55,030 bases of DNA from Polaromonas sp. (GCF_029945925.1 NZ_JAQSDN010000021.1:1-55030); one strand, 5' to 3'. Positions 36,024 to 46,031 are shown, counted from the stretch's first letter. Notes: generated from the letters alone by a model not told the origin. Program-made: numbers and translations.

Positions 36024-37663
36024 GTCTTAAAAACATCGCCCTGCGCGACTTTGTCATCGTGCGCGAACTCGCGCTGGACCTGGACAGCGGCTTCACCGTC
36101 CTCACCGGCGAGACCGGCGCCGGCAAATCGATCCTGATCGACGCCCTGCAACTGGCCTTGGGCGCACGCGCCGACGCCGGTGTGGTGCGCGAGGGCGCGC
36201 AGCGCTGCGAGATCAGTGCCACCTTCGACGCGCCGGCCGCGCTGGCCGGCTGGCTGGACCAGGCCGGCTTTGCCGCTGAAGACGACTTGCTGCTGCGCCG
36301 CACGATCGATGCCCAGGGCAAAAGCCGGGCCTGGATCAACGGCAGCCCGGCCACGGCCACCCAGTTGCGCGAGATCGCCGACCTGCTGGTCGACATCCAC
36401 GGCCAGCATGCCTGGCAAAGCCTGACCCGTCCCGATGCGGTGCGCGGCCTGCTGGATGCCTACGCCGGCGTACCGGCCCAGGCCCTGGCGCAGCCGTGGC
36501 AGGCCTGGCGCAGCGCGCACAAGTCCCTGCTGGAAGCGCGCGAGGCGCAGGACAGCCTGCAGCGCGAGCGCGAACGCCTGGCCTGGCAGATCGGCGAGCT
36601 CGACAAGCTGGCACCGGGCGAGCACGAGTGGGAAGAACTCAACACCCAGCACAGTCGGCTGTCCAATGTGCAGGCCTTGCGCGACGCGGTGCAGACGGCG
36701 GTCGATGCGCTGCAGGAGTCCGACGACAACGCCACTGCCCTGCTGGGCCGCGCCCTCACCGCGCTACAAAATCAGGAGCGTATCGAGCCCGAATTCAAAG
36801 CGCTGACCGAGGTTTTAAGCAGTGCCCTGGCACAGATTGAAGATGCCGTGCATTCGCTGAACGGCTACGCGCGGCATGCCGAGCTGGACCCGCAACGCCT
36901 CGCCGAACTCGATGAGCGCCTCTCGCTCTGGGTCAGCCTGGCACGCCGCTACAAGCGCACGCCGGCCGAGTTGCCGGAACTGCTGGCCGGCTGGCGCAGC
37001 GAGCTGCAGAAACTCGATGCGGCGGCCGACCTCGTAGGTCTGGAAAAAACCGAGCAACTGGCCCAGGCCGCCTACATGGAAGCAGCGCGCCAGGTGTCTA
37101 AAGCCCGCAGCAAGGCCGCGCCCCTGCTCGCCAAGGCCATCACGCAGGCCATGCAAGGTCTGGGCATGCAGGGCGGCAAGTTCGAAGTGGCCCTCGGCAA
37201 GCTGGAGCAGCCCGCGCAGCATGGCCTGGAGCAGGCAGAATTTCTGGTGGCCGGCCACAGCGGCAGCACGCCACGCCCCGTCGGCAAGGTCGCCTCGGGC
37301 GGCGAGTTGTCGCGCATTGCGCTGGCCATCGCGGTGACCACCAGCCAGCTCGGGCAAGCACAGACCCTGATTTTTGACGAAGTGGATGCTGGCGTCGGCG
37401 GTGCCGTTGCCGAAACCGTGGGCCGATTGATGAAGCAGCTCGGCAAGGACCGGCAGGTCATGGCGGTCACCCACCTGCCCCAGGTCGCGGCCTGTGCCGA
37501 CCATCACCTGATGGTGGCCAAACGCCCGGACAAGGGCCAGACCGTGAGCACCGTCGAGCTGGTCCACAGCGAGCAGCGGGTGGCCGAGGTGGCCCGCATG
37601 CTGGGCGGCGAAAAACTCTCTGGCACCACACTGGCCCACGCCAAGGAGATGCTGGGCCAATGA
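36020..37663 (+). CDS. recN: DNA repair protein RecN
   Basis: RecN is an SMC-like ATPase acting early in double-strand-break repair. The 547-residue protein has Walker [15 protein letters not shown] (about 31-44), long coiled-coil arms (about 155-375), the ABC signature [16 protein letters not shown] near residue 423, and Walker [14 protein letters not shown] near 450, ending with [18 protein letters not shown]. Length is normal. Start and stop overlap nadK and rapZ by four bases each. In E. coli recN is SOS-induced next to nadK; I did not find a LexA box here, as expected for an internal gene. Confidence 0.96.
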   Translation: MSLKNIALRDFVIVRELALDLDSGFTVLTGETGAGKSILIDALQLALGARADAGVVREGAQRCEISATFDAPAALAGWLDQAGFAAEDDLLLRRTIDAQGKSRAWINGSPATATQLREIADLLVDIHGQHAWQSLTRPDAVRGLLDAYAGVPAQALAQPWQAWRSAHKSLLEAREAQDSLQRERERLAWQIGELDKLAPGEHEWEELNTQHSRLSNVQALRDAVQTAVDALQESDDNATALLGRALTALQNQERIEPEFKALTEVLSSALAQIEDAVHSLNGYARHAELDPQRLAELDERLSLWVSLARRYKRTPAELPELLAGWRSELQKLDAAADLVGLEKTEQLAQAAYMEAARQVSKARSKAAPLLAKAITQAMQGLGMQGGKFEVALGKLEQPAQHGLEQAEFLVAGHSGSTPRPVGKVASGGELSRIALAIAVTTSQLGQAQTLIFDEVDAGVGGAVAETVGRLMKQLGKDRQVMAVTHLPQVAACADHHLMVAKRPDKGQTVSTVELVHSEQRVAEVARMLGGEKLSGTTLAHAKEMLGQ

Positions 37664-38562
37664 ACGCCGCCACCGACCCCACCCCGGACATGGCCCCGGA
37701 TATGGACATGGTACTGATCACCGGCATGTCCGGTTCCGGCAAATCCATCGCACTGCATGCCCTGGAAGACGCGGGCTACTACTGCGTGGACAACCTGCCG
37801 CCTGAGCTGTTGCTGCCTTTTGTGGCGCTGGAAAAGCAGCACGGCGCCAGCAAGGTGGCGATCGCGATGGACGTGCGCAGCGCCACCTCGCTGCCGCTGG
37901 TGCCACTGCAACTGGCGCAAATGAGGGAAGAGGGCGTGGCGGTGCAATCGGTGTTTCTCGACGCCAGCACGGACACGCTGGTGCGGCGCTTTTCGGAAAC
38001 CCGACGCATGCACCCGCTGTCGCGGCGGGACGACCTGGACCAGCAGCGAGCCCTGGTCGATGCGATTGGCGAGGAGCGCGAGCTGCTCGGCGAGTTGCGC
38101 GAGCATGCCCATGTCATCGACACCAGCATGATCCGGCCGTCCCAGCTGCAGGGCTACGTGAAGGCGCTGATTTCCTCACCGGCCACCCAACTGACCCTGG
38201 TATTTGAATCGTTTGCCTTCAAGCGCGGCGTGCCCGTCGACGCCGACTACGTGTTTGATGTGCGCATGTTGCCCAATCCGCACTACGAACCGGAATTGCG
38301 TCGCCTGACCGGCAAGGACGAAGCGGTGGTGAGCTACCTGCAAGGCTACCCCGAGGTGGCCGACATGTTCCGCCACATCGAGCAGTTCATCGGCCACTGG
38401 CTGCAGGCGCTGGCCCGCGACCACCGCAGCTATGTGACGGTGGCCATCGGCTGCACCGGCGGCCAGCACCGCTCGGTCTACCTGGTCGAGCAGCTGGCGC
38501 AGGCCTTTGGCCCGCACTGGGTCACCCTCAAGCGCCACCGGGAACTCGACGCCGCGCCGTGA
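37660..38562 (+). CDS. rapZ: RNase adapter protein RapZ
   Basis: RapZ is a P-loop protein; in E. coli it guides RNase E to the GlmZ small RNA and so controls amino-sugar synthesis. The 300-residue protein has [19 protein letters not shown] (about 19-37), DNLPPELL, the TRRMHPLS block, and the C-terminal RNA-binding domain with [16 protein letters not shown]. It has about 15 extra N-terminal residues rich in Pro/Asp. In other Burkholderiales it is often near hprK and PTS-Ntr genes; here it is the last gene of the nadK-recN operon. Confidence 0.94.
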   Translation: MNAATDPTPDMAPDMDMVLITGMSGSGKSIALHALEDAGYYCVDNLPPELLLPFVALEKQHGASKVAIAMDVRSATSLPLVPLQLAQMREEGVAVQSVFLDASTDTLVRRFSETRRMHPLSRRDDLDQQRALVDAIGEERELLGELREHAHVIDTSMIRPSQLQGYVKALISSPATQLTLVFESFAFKRGVPVDADYVFDVRMLPNPHYEPELRRLTGKDEAVVSYLQGYPEVADMFRHIEQFIGHWLQALARDHRSYVTVAIGCTGGQHRSVYLVEQLAQAFGPHWVTLKRHRELDAAP

Positions 38563-38584
38563 GCCTGGCCGCCGCAGGCTGGTT

Positions 38585-38640
38585 TACTCTCATTTTGATA
38601 GCTGCCTGCGCCCGCCCATCAAGGGCTGGAGGACTTTTTC
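38585..38640 (+). repeat. Interspersed repeat copy between rapZ and mutY
   Basis: ACTCTCATTTTGATAGCTGC, then CTGCGCCC, GCCCATC and AAGGGCTGGAGGAC followed by TTTTT. This is one of the copies closest to consensus. It lies between convergent stop codons and could act as a terminator through GCCC/GGGC pairing. Confidence 0.75.
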
Positions 38641-38658
38641 ATCAACAACCATGAAAAA

Positions 38659-39792
38659 TCAGGACTCCCGCTGCGTGAGCAACTTCCTGATCGGTGCCGG
38701 CAGTCCCAGCGCCTCCCAGGTGTCCCGCGCAAACCAGGTACCCGTGCCCGGCAGGCGGGTGCTTCTGGCCTCCCGGGCCGACAGCGCCAGCACCATGGGC
38801 GACAGGCGCAAGTCCTTGTGGGTCAGCACATGCACAAAAGGCTTGATCGCTGTCAGGCGGGTCTGCAGGGACGCGGGCAAGGCCGCCAGCAGATCCTCTT
38901 CGCTGCCGAACACCGGAAAACAATAAAGGCCGCCCCAGATGCCGGGCGCAGCGCGGCGTTCCAGCCACACGCTGCCGTCGGATTTTTCTGCCCACAGCAG
39001 CGCGAGTGACTGCGCGCTGCGCTTGAGCTTGCGGGTCTTGACCGGGAAACTTTCCGGCATGCCGCTGGCCAAGCCCCGGCACATGCCCTGCAGCGGGCAC
39101 AGCAGGCAGGAAGGCTGGCGGGTTGTGCAAATCGTGGCGCCCAAATCCATCAGGCCCTGGGTGTAACGCGGCATGGTTTCAGGCAGCTGGCGGCGCGGCA
39201 GCAGCTCGGTGGCGATGGCCCACAGCGCCCGCTCCTGCGCGCTGGACGCCAGGTCGCCGGAAAACGCGGTGACCCGTGTCAGCACCCGCTTGACGTTGCC
39301 GTCCAGAATGGCCACCCGCTGCGAAAAGCAGAAAGAGGCGATGGCCGCTGCGGTCGAAGGCCCGATGCCGGGCAGGGTTTGCAGCAGCTCCGCCGTCTGC
39401 GGAAACTGCCCGTCATGCAGGCGCACGACGTCCTGCGCACAGCGGTGCAGGTTTCTGGCCCGGCTGTAATAACCCAGCCCGCTCCACAAACCCAGCACAT
39501 CGTCCTGCGCGGCAGCGGCCAGATCGGTCACCGCCGGAAACCGCGCCAGGAAACGCGTGTAGTAGTCGAGCACCGTGGCCACCTGCGTTTGCTGCAGCAT
39601 GATCTCGGACAGCCAGACGCGGTAAGGGTCACGCGTGTTTTGCCAAGGCAGGCTGTGGCGTCCGTGGCTTTTCTGCCAGCGCACGACCTGCGTGGAAAAC
39701 CGGCTCCCCAGTGCCGCCGCCTGCAAACCCGTTTCGGTCGCCCCGGAAAGCAGCGAGGGCACACCGGCGCCGGGTGTGGATGTCAGGGCCAT
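38659..39792 (-). CDS. mutY: Adenine DNA glycosylase MutY
   Basis: MutY removes adenine mispaired with 8-oxoguanine. The 377-residue protein has Glu63 in WLSEIMLQQTQV, the helix-hairpin-helix LPGIGPSTAAAI (140-151), catalytic Asp164 in ILDGNVKRVL, the 4Fe-4S cluster Cys222, 229, 232 and 238 (C-X6-C-X2-C-X5-C), and a NUDIX-like C-terminal domain that reads 8-oxoG (about 255-370). The N-terminus has about 30 more residues than E. coli MutY. mutM, the partner glycosylase, lies two genes upstream on the same strand, so the GO repair pair flanks the dynamin-like gene. Confidence 0.96.
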   Translation of the reverse strand: MALTSTPGAGVPSLLSGATETGLQAAALGSRFSTQVVRWQKSHGRHSLPWQNTRDPYRVWLSEIMLQQTQVATVLDYYTRFLARFPAVTDLAAAAQDDVLGLWSGLGYYSRARNLHRCAQDVVRLHDGQFPQTAELLQTLPGIGPSTAAAIASFCFSQRVAILDGNVKRVLTRVTAFSGDLASSAQERALWAIATELLPRRQLPETMPRYTQGLMDLGATICTTRQPSCLLCPLQGMCRGLASGMPESFPVKTRKLKRSAQSLALLWAEKSDGSVWLERRAAPGIWGGLYCFPVFGSEEDLLAALPASLQTRLTAIKPFVHVLTHKDLRLSPMVLALSAREARSTRLPGTGTWFARDTWEALGLPAPIRKLLTQRES

Positions 39793-39800
39793 GCCCGCGC

Positions 39801-41771
39801 TCAGGCGGCCTGGATCATTGCTGCGGCCGGGGCCGCCAGAGCCGGGTCATGCAGACTTGCCGGTGCATGCACGAGCTGGTCCGTCAGTACGTCGAGCTTG
39901 CCGTCGAGTTCATCGAGCGCCCGTTCATGAGCGGCAATTTCAGCAATGCGTTCGTCCAGGCCGGTGGCGGCCTGCTGGATGCGTTCGATCGCCTCGATAC
40001 GGCGGCTGAAGTTTTTCCGGCGCTCCTTGAGCTGGGCATCGAGCTGGGAAGCGGCCGACTTGTTCCACAACTCGACCTCGCCCAGCGCGGTCTCGTAGAC
40101 CACGCGCAGCCGCGTGGCCAGGGCCCGCACCAGCCGTTCGGAAAAATCCGGCTGCGCCAGCTTGAGGATGTTGGCCACGCCCAGGTATTGCAGGTGGCTG
40201 CGTTCGATCTGCTCCAGGTCCACCAGGAAACGGCTCATTTCGGGCTCTTTGGGCGCCTGCAGGGAAAAACCGAACTCTGCATTGAGCTGCTTGAACGATC
40301 CGCCCAGCATGCGCTGGATGTCAGCGCTGGTGGTTTGGGCTTTCTGCAGGCCTTCGCGCAGCCGCGCAAAGGTCTGGCCATAGGCTTTCTTGACGCCCAG
40401 CTTGATGCCGGGCTGCTTGAGCGCGTCAGTCAGTTCGGCCAGCTCCGTCTTGAGGGTCGGTGTGCCCAGCAGGTGGAACACTTCCCTGAGCAGCTTGAGG
40501 TGGATGGAACGCACGGCCTGTATCTTGGCGCCGCTGGCGTTGAATTCGGCCTGCTCCTGCTCGATGCGCGAACGCATGTGTTTGATGACCGAGTCGTTCT
40601 TGCCGCGCAAACCGCGCAGCTCGATCATCTGCTCGGCCAGGTCGCGGCGGCGGATGTGGATGACGCGGCCGGCTTCAGCGCGCAACTCGACAATGCCGGC
40701 GGCCACCGCAGAGCGCAGTATTTTCTGTCGCTGCCCCATCACGCCCTGCGCCAGGGCGAGTTCCAGCCCGGGCAGGCAGCTGGCCTGCAGCAGCTTGTCA
40801 TCCCCTGTGACTTTGGCGACCAGGCCTTTCTGGGCCGAGACGGGAATGACCTGGGCCACCGGCAGCCCGAGAATTTCCGCCGAGCTTGCACGCTGGCGGT
40901 CGATCTGGGCCTGGATCTGCGCGGGCGAGCTCAGGGCGTCCCACAGGGTGTCGATCTTGTTAAGCACCACCAGGCGGGCATCGTTGTCGTCACCTTCGGT
41001 AATCAGGTGTTCACGCCAGATGGCCAGGTCGGATTTGGTCACGCCGGTGTCGGCCGCCAGGATGAAGACCACCGCATGGGCCTGCGGAATCAGGCTCACC
41101 GTGAGTTCCGGCTCGGCGCCGATGGCGTTGAGCCCCGGGGTATCCAGAATCACCAGCCCCTGCTTGAGCAGCGGGTGGGCGATATTGATCAGCGCATGGC
41201 GCCACTTGGGCACCTCGACCAGACCGTCGGCATTGACCCGCGGATTGTCCTGCGGCGCGTCGTCATGCCAGAACCCCAGCGCGCGCGCCTCGTCCTGCGT
41301 GACATGGCGGACTTCGGCCACCTTTTCCAGCGCCTTTGACAGCTTGACCGGATCGTTCACATCAAGGTCGACACGAGTCCATTTTTCGGGAACCATGCGC
41401 CATTCCATCAGGGCCTGCGGCTTGAGCCGGGTCTCGATGGGCAGCAGGCGCAGGCAGGGCGGCGAGTCCGCGTCGTAGCCCAGTTCGGTCGGGCACATGG
41501 TGGTGCGGCCGGCACTGGCCGGCATGATGCGCCGGCCGTAACCGGCGAAAAAGATCGCATTGATCAGCTCGGACTTACCGCGCGAAAATTCGGCGACAAA
41601 AGCCACCATGACCTTGTCAGAGCGCACCTGCGACTCCAGCCGAAGCAGGCGTTCTTCCACGGCGGCGTTGAGCAGATCGTGGCCCTTCATCCATTCGGAC
41701 AAAAGCTTCAGACGCAAGGCAAACTCGCGCCGCCAGGCGCCGTGCTGGTCAAATTGTTGGTTAAAAGACAT
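39801..41771 (-). CDS. Dynamin-like GTPase
   Basis: This 656-residue protein is a large GTPase of the bacterial dynamin-like group. Its G motifs are AEFSRGKSE (60-68), Thr90/Thr91 in the switch I region, DTPGLNAIG (210-218) and NKID (271-274). The remainder (about 330-640) is helical with coiled-coil character, as in the stalk. No transmembrane helix is evident, so it would contact membrane peripherally if at all. The ATG at 41771 gives MSFNQQFDQHGAWRREF; a start 14 codons earlier looks non-coding. It sits between mutY and mutM on the same strand, 8 bases before mutY. Its role is unknown; membrane remodelling is the family-based guess. Confidence 0.85.
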   Translation of the reverse strand: MSFNQQFDQHGAWRREFALRLKLLSEWMKGHDLLNAAVEERLLRLESQVRSDKVMVAFVAEFSRGKSELINAIFFAGYGRRIMPASAGRTTMCPTELGYDADSPPCLRLLPIETRLKPQALMEWRMVPEKWTRVDLDVNDPVKLSKALEKVAEVRHVTQDEARALGFWHDDAPQDNPRVNADGLVEVPKWRHALINIAHPLLKQGLVILDTPGLNAIGAEPELTVSLIPQAHAVVFILAADTGVTKSDLAIWREHLITEGDDNDARLVVLNKIDTLWDALSSPAQIQAQIDRQRASSAEILGLPVAQVIPVSAQKGLVAKVTGDDKLLQASCLPGLELALAQGVMGQRQKILRSAVAAGIVELRAEAGRVIHIRRRDLAEQMIELRGLRGKNDSVIKHMRSRIEQEQAEFNASGAKIQAVRSIHLKLLREVFHLLGTPTLKTELAELTDALKQPGIKLGVKKAYGQTFARLREGLQKAQTTSADIQRMLGGSFKQLNAEFGFSLQAPKEPEMSRFLVDLEQIERSHLQYLGVANILKLAQPDFSERLVRALATRLRVVYETALGEVELWNKSAASQLDAQLKERRKNFSRRIEAIERIQQAATGLDERIAEIAAHERALDELDGKLDVLTDQLVHAPASLHDPALAAPAAAMIQAA

Positions 41772-41845
41772 GGTGCGCCGTGGACATAGACCGATCAATA
41801 TAGCATCGCCCACCGGAAACGGTCAGCCCCGGGCGGGACGGGTGT

Positions 41846-42661
41846 TCAGGGTTTCTGACAGTTGACACAGTAGAAAGTGGAACGTTGCCCCTGCCGGAGC
41901 ATGCGGATCGGCGCCGCGCACAGCTTGCAGGGAAGGCCGGCCCGGTCGTAAACCATGGCTTCGAGCTGGAAGTAGCCGCTCTCGCCCATGGCGTTGGAAA
42001 AATCCTTCAGGGTGCTGCCGCCTTTTGCAAGCGCTTGTGCCAGCACGCTGCGAATCGCCGCATGCAGCCGGGCGGCGCGGGGCTTGCTCAGCCGCCCCGC
42101 ACGCACGGTCGGACGGATGCCGGCCATGAACAGTGCTTCCGACGCATAGATGTTGCCGACTCCGACCACGATCTCGCCGGCCAGCAGCACCTGCTTGATC
42201 GCCGTTTTTCTGCCTTGCAGCGCGCGGTAGAAGGCCAGCGCGTCAAAACCGTCCGTCAGCGGCTCCACACCCAGCCGGCCCAGAAGTTTTTGCGCGGCAG
42301 CGTCGTGCTCGGCAGGCGCGTACACCACGGCGCCAAAGCGGCGCGGGTCGTGCAATCGCAAGGTGCCTGCCGTGGTGCGCAGGTCAAAATGGTCGTGTTT
42401 TCCAGGCGGCGGCAAGTCTGCAGCGAAACCCAGGCTGCCGGACATGCCCAGATGGATCAGCAGCAGGCCGCCGGTGGTGTCGAGCAGCAGGTATTTGCCG
42501 CGCCGGCGGACCTCGCGCACGGTGTGCCCGGTCAGACGCGCGGCATCGCAGCCCAGAGGCCAGCGCAGCGGCTTGCCCAACTGCAGGCCCAGTATTTTTG
42601 CACCGGCAATGCGACTGGCAAAACTCAGGCGGGTGACTTCGACTTCGGGCAATTCGGGCAT
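41846..42661 (-). CDS. mutM: Formamidopyrimidine-DNA glycosylase MutM
   Basis: MutM (Fpg) excises 8-oxoguanine and related lesions. The 271-residue protein starts MPELPEVEV, giving the catalytic Pro2 and Glu3 after Met removal; this fixes the ATG at 42661 and excludes an in-frame start 17 codons upstream. Other marks are [10 protein letters not shown] with the conserved Lys, [22 protein letters not shown], and the C-terminal zinc finger CKLC...CVNC. Length is normal. It is divergent from the TPR protein gene across 64 bases. Confidence 0.97.
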   Translation of the reverse strand: MPELPEVEVTRLSFASRIAGAKILGLQLGKPLRWPLGCDAARLTGHTVREVRRRGKYLLLDTTGGLLLIHLGMSGSLGFAADLPPPGKHDHFDLRTTAGTLRLHDPRRFGAVVYAPAEHDAAAQKLLGRLGVEPLTDGFDALAFYRALQGRKTAIKQVLLAGEIVVGVGNIYASEALFMAGIRPTVRAGRLSKPRAARLHAAIRSVLAQALAKGGSTLKDFSNAMGESGYFQLEAMVYDRAGLPCKLCAAPIRMLRQGQRSTFYCVNCQKP

Positions 42662-42725
42662 GGGCAACTCGGGGCAATCAGGAAACACGCCTACATGGGC
42701 GCAGGGCTTCAATTATCATGGTCCG

Positions 42726-44504
42726 ATGAAACAACTTATCAGCGTTTTCAGTGCACTTTGCCTGGCAGTTCCGGTGCTGTGGGCTCAGACCGCCCAGCCT
42801 GCCCCGGCCTTGCCACCCGCTGCCCAGCCTGAGGCGCCGGCCGCGGCCCAATCCCTCACCCCCGTGCCTTCCAGCCTGGACGGGGAGCTGTTCTACCAGG
42901 TACTGCTTGGTGAACTCACGGCACGCGAAGGTGATGCACCGAGCGGTTTTGCACTGATGCTGGACGCTGCCCGAAAAACCAACGACGCCCAGCTGTACCA
43001 GCGCGCGGCCGACATCGCCCTGCAATCGCGCTCGGGCGACGCGGCGCTGCAGGCGGCGCAGGCCTGGCGCCAGGCCCAGCCGGCCTCGCGGGAAGCCAAT
43101 CGTTATGTGCTGCAAATCCTGCTGGCGCTGAATCGCATCACCGAGACCACGGAGCCGCTTAAAAACGAAGTGAAGCTCACGCCCCAGGTCGAACGCCCGC
43201 AGGCCATCACCAGCCTGCCACGATTTTTTGCCCGTGTCGGCGACAAAAAACTCGCCGCCAGCGTGCTCGAGCAGGCACTGGCCGACGAGCTCAAGGCCCC
43301 CGCCACGGGCGCAGCCGCCTGGACCGCCGTCGGGCGCATGCGGCTGGCCGCCGGCGAACAGCCCGGCGCGCTGGAGGCAGCCGAACGCGGGCAGGCCATC
43401 GACCCCGCGGCTGAAGGGCCGACCCTGCTGGCACTGGAACTGATGGACCCCAAACTGCCGCGCGCCGAGGCCCTGGTCCAGAAATACCTGGCGGGCAACC
43501 CCAAGGCCGTGCCTGAAATGCGCATGGCCTATGCCCGCGGCCTGCTCGATGCCCAGCGTTATGCCGAAGCCAGCGCGCAGCTGCTGCTGGTCACGCGCGA
43601 CAAGCCCGAGTACCCCGAAGGCTGGCTGGTGCTGGGCTCCCTGCAGTTGCAGGACAACCAGCTGGCGGCAGCGCAGACTTCGCTGCTGCGCTATCTCGAA
43701 CTGGCCGGCCAGGGTGAAGCCCAGCCACAGACCAGTCGCGGCCTGTCCCAGGCCTACCTGTCGCTCGCGCAGATTGCTGAAAAACGCAGGGATTTCGCCG
43801 CAGCGGAAAACTGGATCAACAAAATTCCCGATGCGCAGGAACTGGTCCAGGCCCAAGTGCGCCGCGCTTCACTGCTGGCCCGGCAGGGCAAACTCGCCGA
43901 GGCCCGCCAGCTGATCCGGAAATTGCCTGAGCGCAACGCCGATGACAAACGCATCAAGCTGATGGCCGAGGTCAACCTGCTGCGCGAGCAAAAGGAATAC
44001 CGCAGCGCTTACGAGTTGCTGGCGCAGGCCGTCACGCAGTTCCCGGACGAACCCGAGCTTCTCTACGACCAGGCCATGATGGCCGAAAAGCTCAATGCGC
44101 TGCCGGAAATGGAACGCCTGCTGCGCCAGGTGGTGGAACGCAAGCCCGACTACCACCACGCCTACAACGCGCTGGGGTACTCGCTGGCCGATCGGAACGT
44201 GCGGCTGCCCGAGGCCAAACAACTGATCCTCAAGGCGCTGGAGTACGCGCCCGAGGACCCCTTCATCAAGGACAGCCTGGGCTGGGTGGAGTTCCGCATG
44301 GGCAACAAGGCCGAAGCCTTGAGAATTTTTGAGGCCGCCTACAAGGCCAAGCCCGACGCCGAGATCGCCGCGCACTTCGGCGAGGTGCTCTGGAGCCTGG
44401 GTCAGCGCGACAGGGCCTTGGCCATCTGGAAGGAAGGCATGCTGCTCAACGCCGAGAACGAGACGCTGCTCGAAACGCTCAAACGCCTTCGCGTCAGGCT
44501 GTAA
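42726..44504 (+). CDS. Exported tetratricopeptide-repeat protein
   Basis: This 592-residue protein has a signal peptide (1-21, ending LWAQ), a Pro/Ala-rich linker (about 22-50), and tetratricopeptide-type helical repeats across most of the rest. Typical repeat blocks are GWLVLGSLQLQDNQLAAAQT, HAYNALGYSLADRN and PFIKDSLGWVEFRMGNKAEA. Such proteins scaffold complexes in the periplasm or outer membrane. It is followed six bases later by lolB, and then ispE, so it is the first gene of that operon. This order is common in Burkholderiales, which suggests a link to outer-membrane lipoprotein handling, but no function is proven. Confidence 0.88.
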   Translation: MKQLISVFSALCLAVPVLWAQTAQPAPALPPAAQPEAPAAAQSLTPVPSSLDGELFYQVLLGELTAREGDAPSGFALMLDAARKTNDAQLYQRAADIALQSRSGDAALQAAQAWRQAQPASREANRYVLQILLALNRITETTEPLKNEVKLTPQVERPQAITSLPRFFARVGDKKLAASVLEQALADELKAPATGAAAWTAVGRMRLAAGEQPGALEAAERGQAIDPAAEGPTLLALELMDPKLPRAEALVQKYLAGNPKAVPEMRMAYARGLLDAQRYAEASAQLLLVTRDKPEYPEGWLVLGSLQLQDNQLAAAQTSLLRYLELAGQGEAQPQTSRGLSQAYLSLAQIAEKRRDFAAAENWINKIPDAQELVQAQVRRASLLARQGKLAEARQLIRKLPERNADDKRIKLMAEVNLLREQKEYRSAYELLAQAVTQFPDEPELLYDQAMMAEKLNALPEMERLLRQVVERKPDYHHAYNALGYSLADRNVRLPEAKQLILKALEYAPEDPFIKDSLGWVEFRMGNKAEALRIFEAAYKAKPDAEIAAHFGEVLWSLGQRDRALAIWKEGMLLNAENETLLETLKRLRVRL

Positions 44505-44510
44505 GCCGCC

Positions 44511-45032
44511 ATGCCCCTCTTTGACGCCCCGCTGCGCCGGTCGGCCGCTCTGCTGGTGAGCCTGCTATTTACTACATTTTTCATAGCTGGTTGCGCAAGC
44601 CCGCCAAGGGCTGCAGACCAAAATGATGAAAAAAAATCATTCTGGGCAGGCCGCATCAGCCTGCAGGTGCAAAGCGAGCCACCCCAGGCTTTTTTTGCCG
44701 GCTTCGAACTCAGGGGCAACCCCACGCAGGGCGAGTTGACGCTGAACAGCCCGCTGGGCAACAGCCTGGCCGTGCTGCGCTGGTCGCCGCGGGAGGCGGT
44801 GCTTGATTCCGGCAACCAGATCCAGCGCTTTGCCACGGTCGACGAACTGATTGAAAAAGCCACTGGCGCAGCCGTGCCGCTGCCCGCGCTGTTCGACTGG
44901 CTGGACGGCAAAAACACCGCCGCGGACGGCTGGAAGGCCGATCTGTCGCAACAGGCCGAGGGCCGTATCTCGGCCAGCCGGACGCTGCCGCAACCGCGCT
45001 CCGACCTGCGCATCGTACTGGCGGCGCCCTGA
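44511..45032 (+). CDS. lolB: Outer-membrane lipoprotein receptor LolB
   Basis: LolB accepts lipoproteins from LolA and inserts them into the outer membrane. The 173-residue protein has a lipoprotein signal ending FFIAGC (lipidated Cys28), then an 11-stranded half-barrel domain with SFWAGRISLQVQSEPPQAF, FELRGNPTQGELTLNSPLG and LFDWLDGK. Codons 18-37, including the lipobox, lie in a copy of the dispersed repeat. The core is somewhat shorter than E. coli LolB. Its stop overlaps the ispE ATG by one base, and the TPR gene is six bases upstream. Confidence 0.92.
   Translation: MPLFDAPLRRSAALLVSLLFTTFFIAGCASPPRAADQNDEKKSFWAGRISLQVQSEPPQAFFAGFELRGNPTQGELTLNSPLGNSLAVLRWSPREAVLDSGNQIQRFATVDELIEKATGAAVPLPALFDWLDGKNTAADGWKADLSQQAEGRISASRTLPQPRSDLRIVLAAP
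44564..44622 (+). repeat. Interspersed repeat copy inside lolB
   Basis: GCTATTTACTACATTTTTCA, then ATAGCTGGTTGCGC, AAGCCCGCC and AAGGGCTGCAGACCAAAA follow the family layout. The copy is read through in frame and encodes the hydrophobic core, the lipobox and the first mature residues of LolB. Confidence 0.75.
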
Positions 45033-45925
45033 TGCAAGCCGGACTGTCGCGCCCTGCTTCGGCCCCGCCGCTGAAGGCGATCTACGACGTCGCGGCGCCG
45101 GCCAAACTCAACCTGTTTCTGCACATCACCGGGCGCCGTCCCGACGGCTACCACCTGCTGCAGTCGGTCTTCATGCTGATCGACTGGTGTGACACCCTGC
45201 ATTTCGAGTTGCGCCAGGATGGCCAGATCACACGCGCCGACCTTGGCAGCGAGGCCAGCGAGGCGCTGCCGGCCGAAGACCTGGTGGTGCGTGCTGCGCG
45301 CGCACTGCAACACGCGTCAGGCACCAAGCTGGGCGTGCACATCGGGCTGGAAAAACGTATTCCATCCCAGGCCGGCATGGGCGGCGGCTCCTCCGATGCG
45401 GCCAGTTGCCTCTTGAGCCTGCAGCGCCTGTGGGGCGTCAGGCTGCCGCCGGAGCAACTGCAGGCCATCGCTCTCGGCCTCGGTGCCGACGTGCCGTTTT
45501 TCCTCAGCGGCGGCCACGCCTGGGTGGAAGGTGTCGGTGAAAAGATCACGCCGCTGGCCCTGCCCGCCGCCCGTTTTGTCGTGGTCAAGCCCGCCGCCGG
45601 GCTGCCGACCGACGCCATTTTCCGCTCGCCCGGGCTCAAACGCGATACAGAAACTGCTACAATCCGAGGCTTTGCTGCAAACGCAAATGGCTCTGTTTAC
45701 GAATTCGGCCATAACGACTTGCAGCCAGTCGCGCAGGCCTTGTGTCCGCAGGTTGGCCAATCACTCGATTGGCTGTCCATGCAGCATTTGCAAGGTCGCA
45801 TGACTGGCTCGGGAAGTGCTGTATTTGCGCATATGCCGCACGAGATGGAACTCGCGGTCGCCCCGGGCGACTGGCAGGTCCGAAAGTGCAGCAACCTGGA
45901 TGCACATCCTCTGGCCGGTTGGTAA
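45032..45925 (+). CDS. ispE: 4-diphosphocytidyl-2-C-methyl-D-erythritol kinase
   Basis: IspE is the GHMP-family kinase of the MEP pathway for isoprenoid precursors. The 297-residue protein has APAKLNLFLHITGRRPDGYH with the catalytic Lys, LEKRIPSQAGMGGGSSDAAS with the ATP-binding loop, LGADVPFFLSGG with the catalytic Asp, and the C-terminal MTGSGSAVFA block. The start overlaps the lolB stop as TGATG, giving translational coupling. About 20 N-terminal residues precede the usual first strand. tRNA-Gln follows after about 100 bases. Confidence 0.96.
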   Translation: MQAGLSRPASAPPLKAIYDVAAPAKLNLFLHITGRRPDGYHLLQSVFMLIDWCDTLHFELRQDGQITRADLGSEASEALPAEDLVVRAARALQHASGTKLGVHIGLEKRIPSQAGMGGGSSDAASCLLSLQRLWGVRLPPEQLQAIALGLGADVPFFLSGGHAWVEGVGEKITPLALPAARFVVVKPAAGLPTDAIFRSPGLKRDTETATIRGFAANANGSVYEFGHNDLQPVAQALCPQVGQSLDWLSMQHLQGRMTGSGSAVFAHMPHEMELAVAPGDWQVRKCSNLDAHPLAGW

Positions 45926-45997
45926 GATAAGGGCCATGGAATGTGTTTCCAGAAACAACGATTAAAGGGTTGGTTGCCGGTCCCCTGACATCTGTCT

Positions 45998-46026
45998 TTG
46001 ACAGTTTTCAGCTCCGACAATCTACC
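45998..46026 (+). promoter_or_regulatory. Possible promoter of tRNA-Gln
   Basis: TTGACA at 45998-46003 is a perfect -35 hexamer. Seventeen bases later TCTACC (46021-46026) is only a weak -10 match. Transcription would start almost at the tRNA 5' end, which is unusual. Tentative. Confidence 0.35.
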
Positions 46027-46031
46027 TGTGT

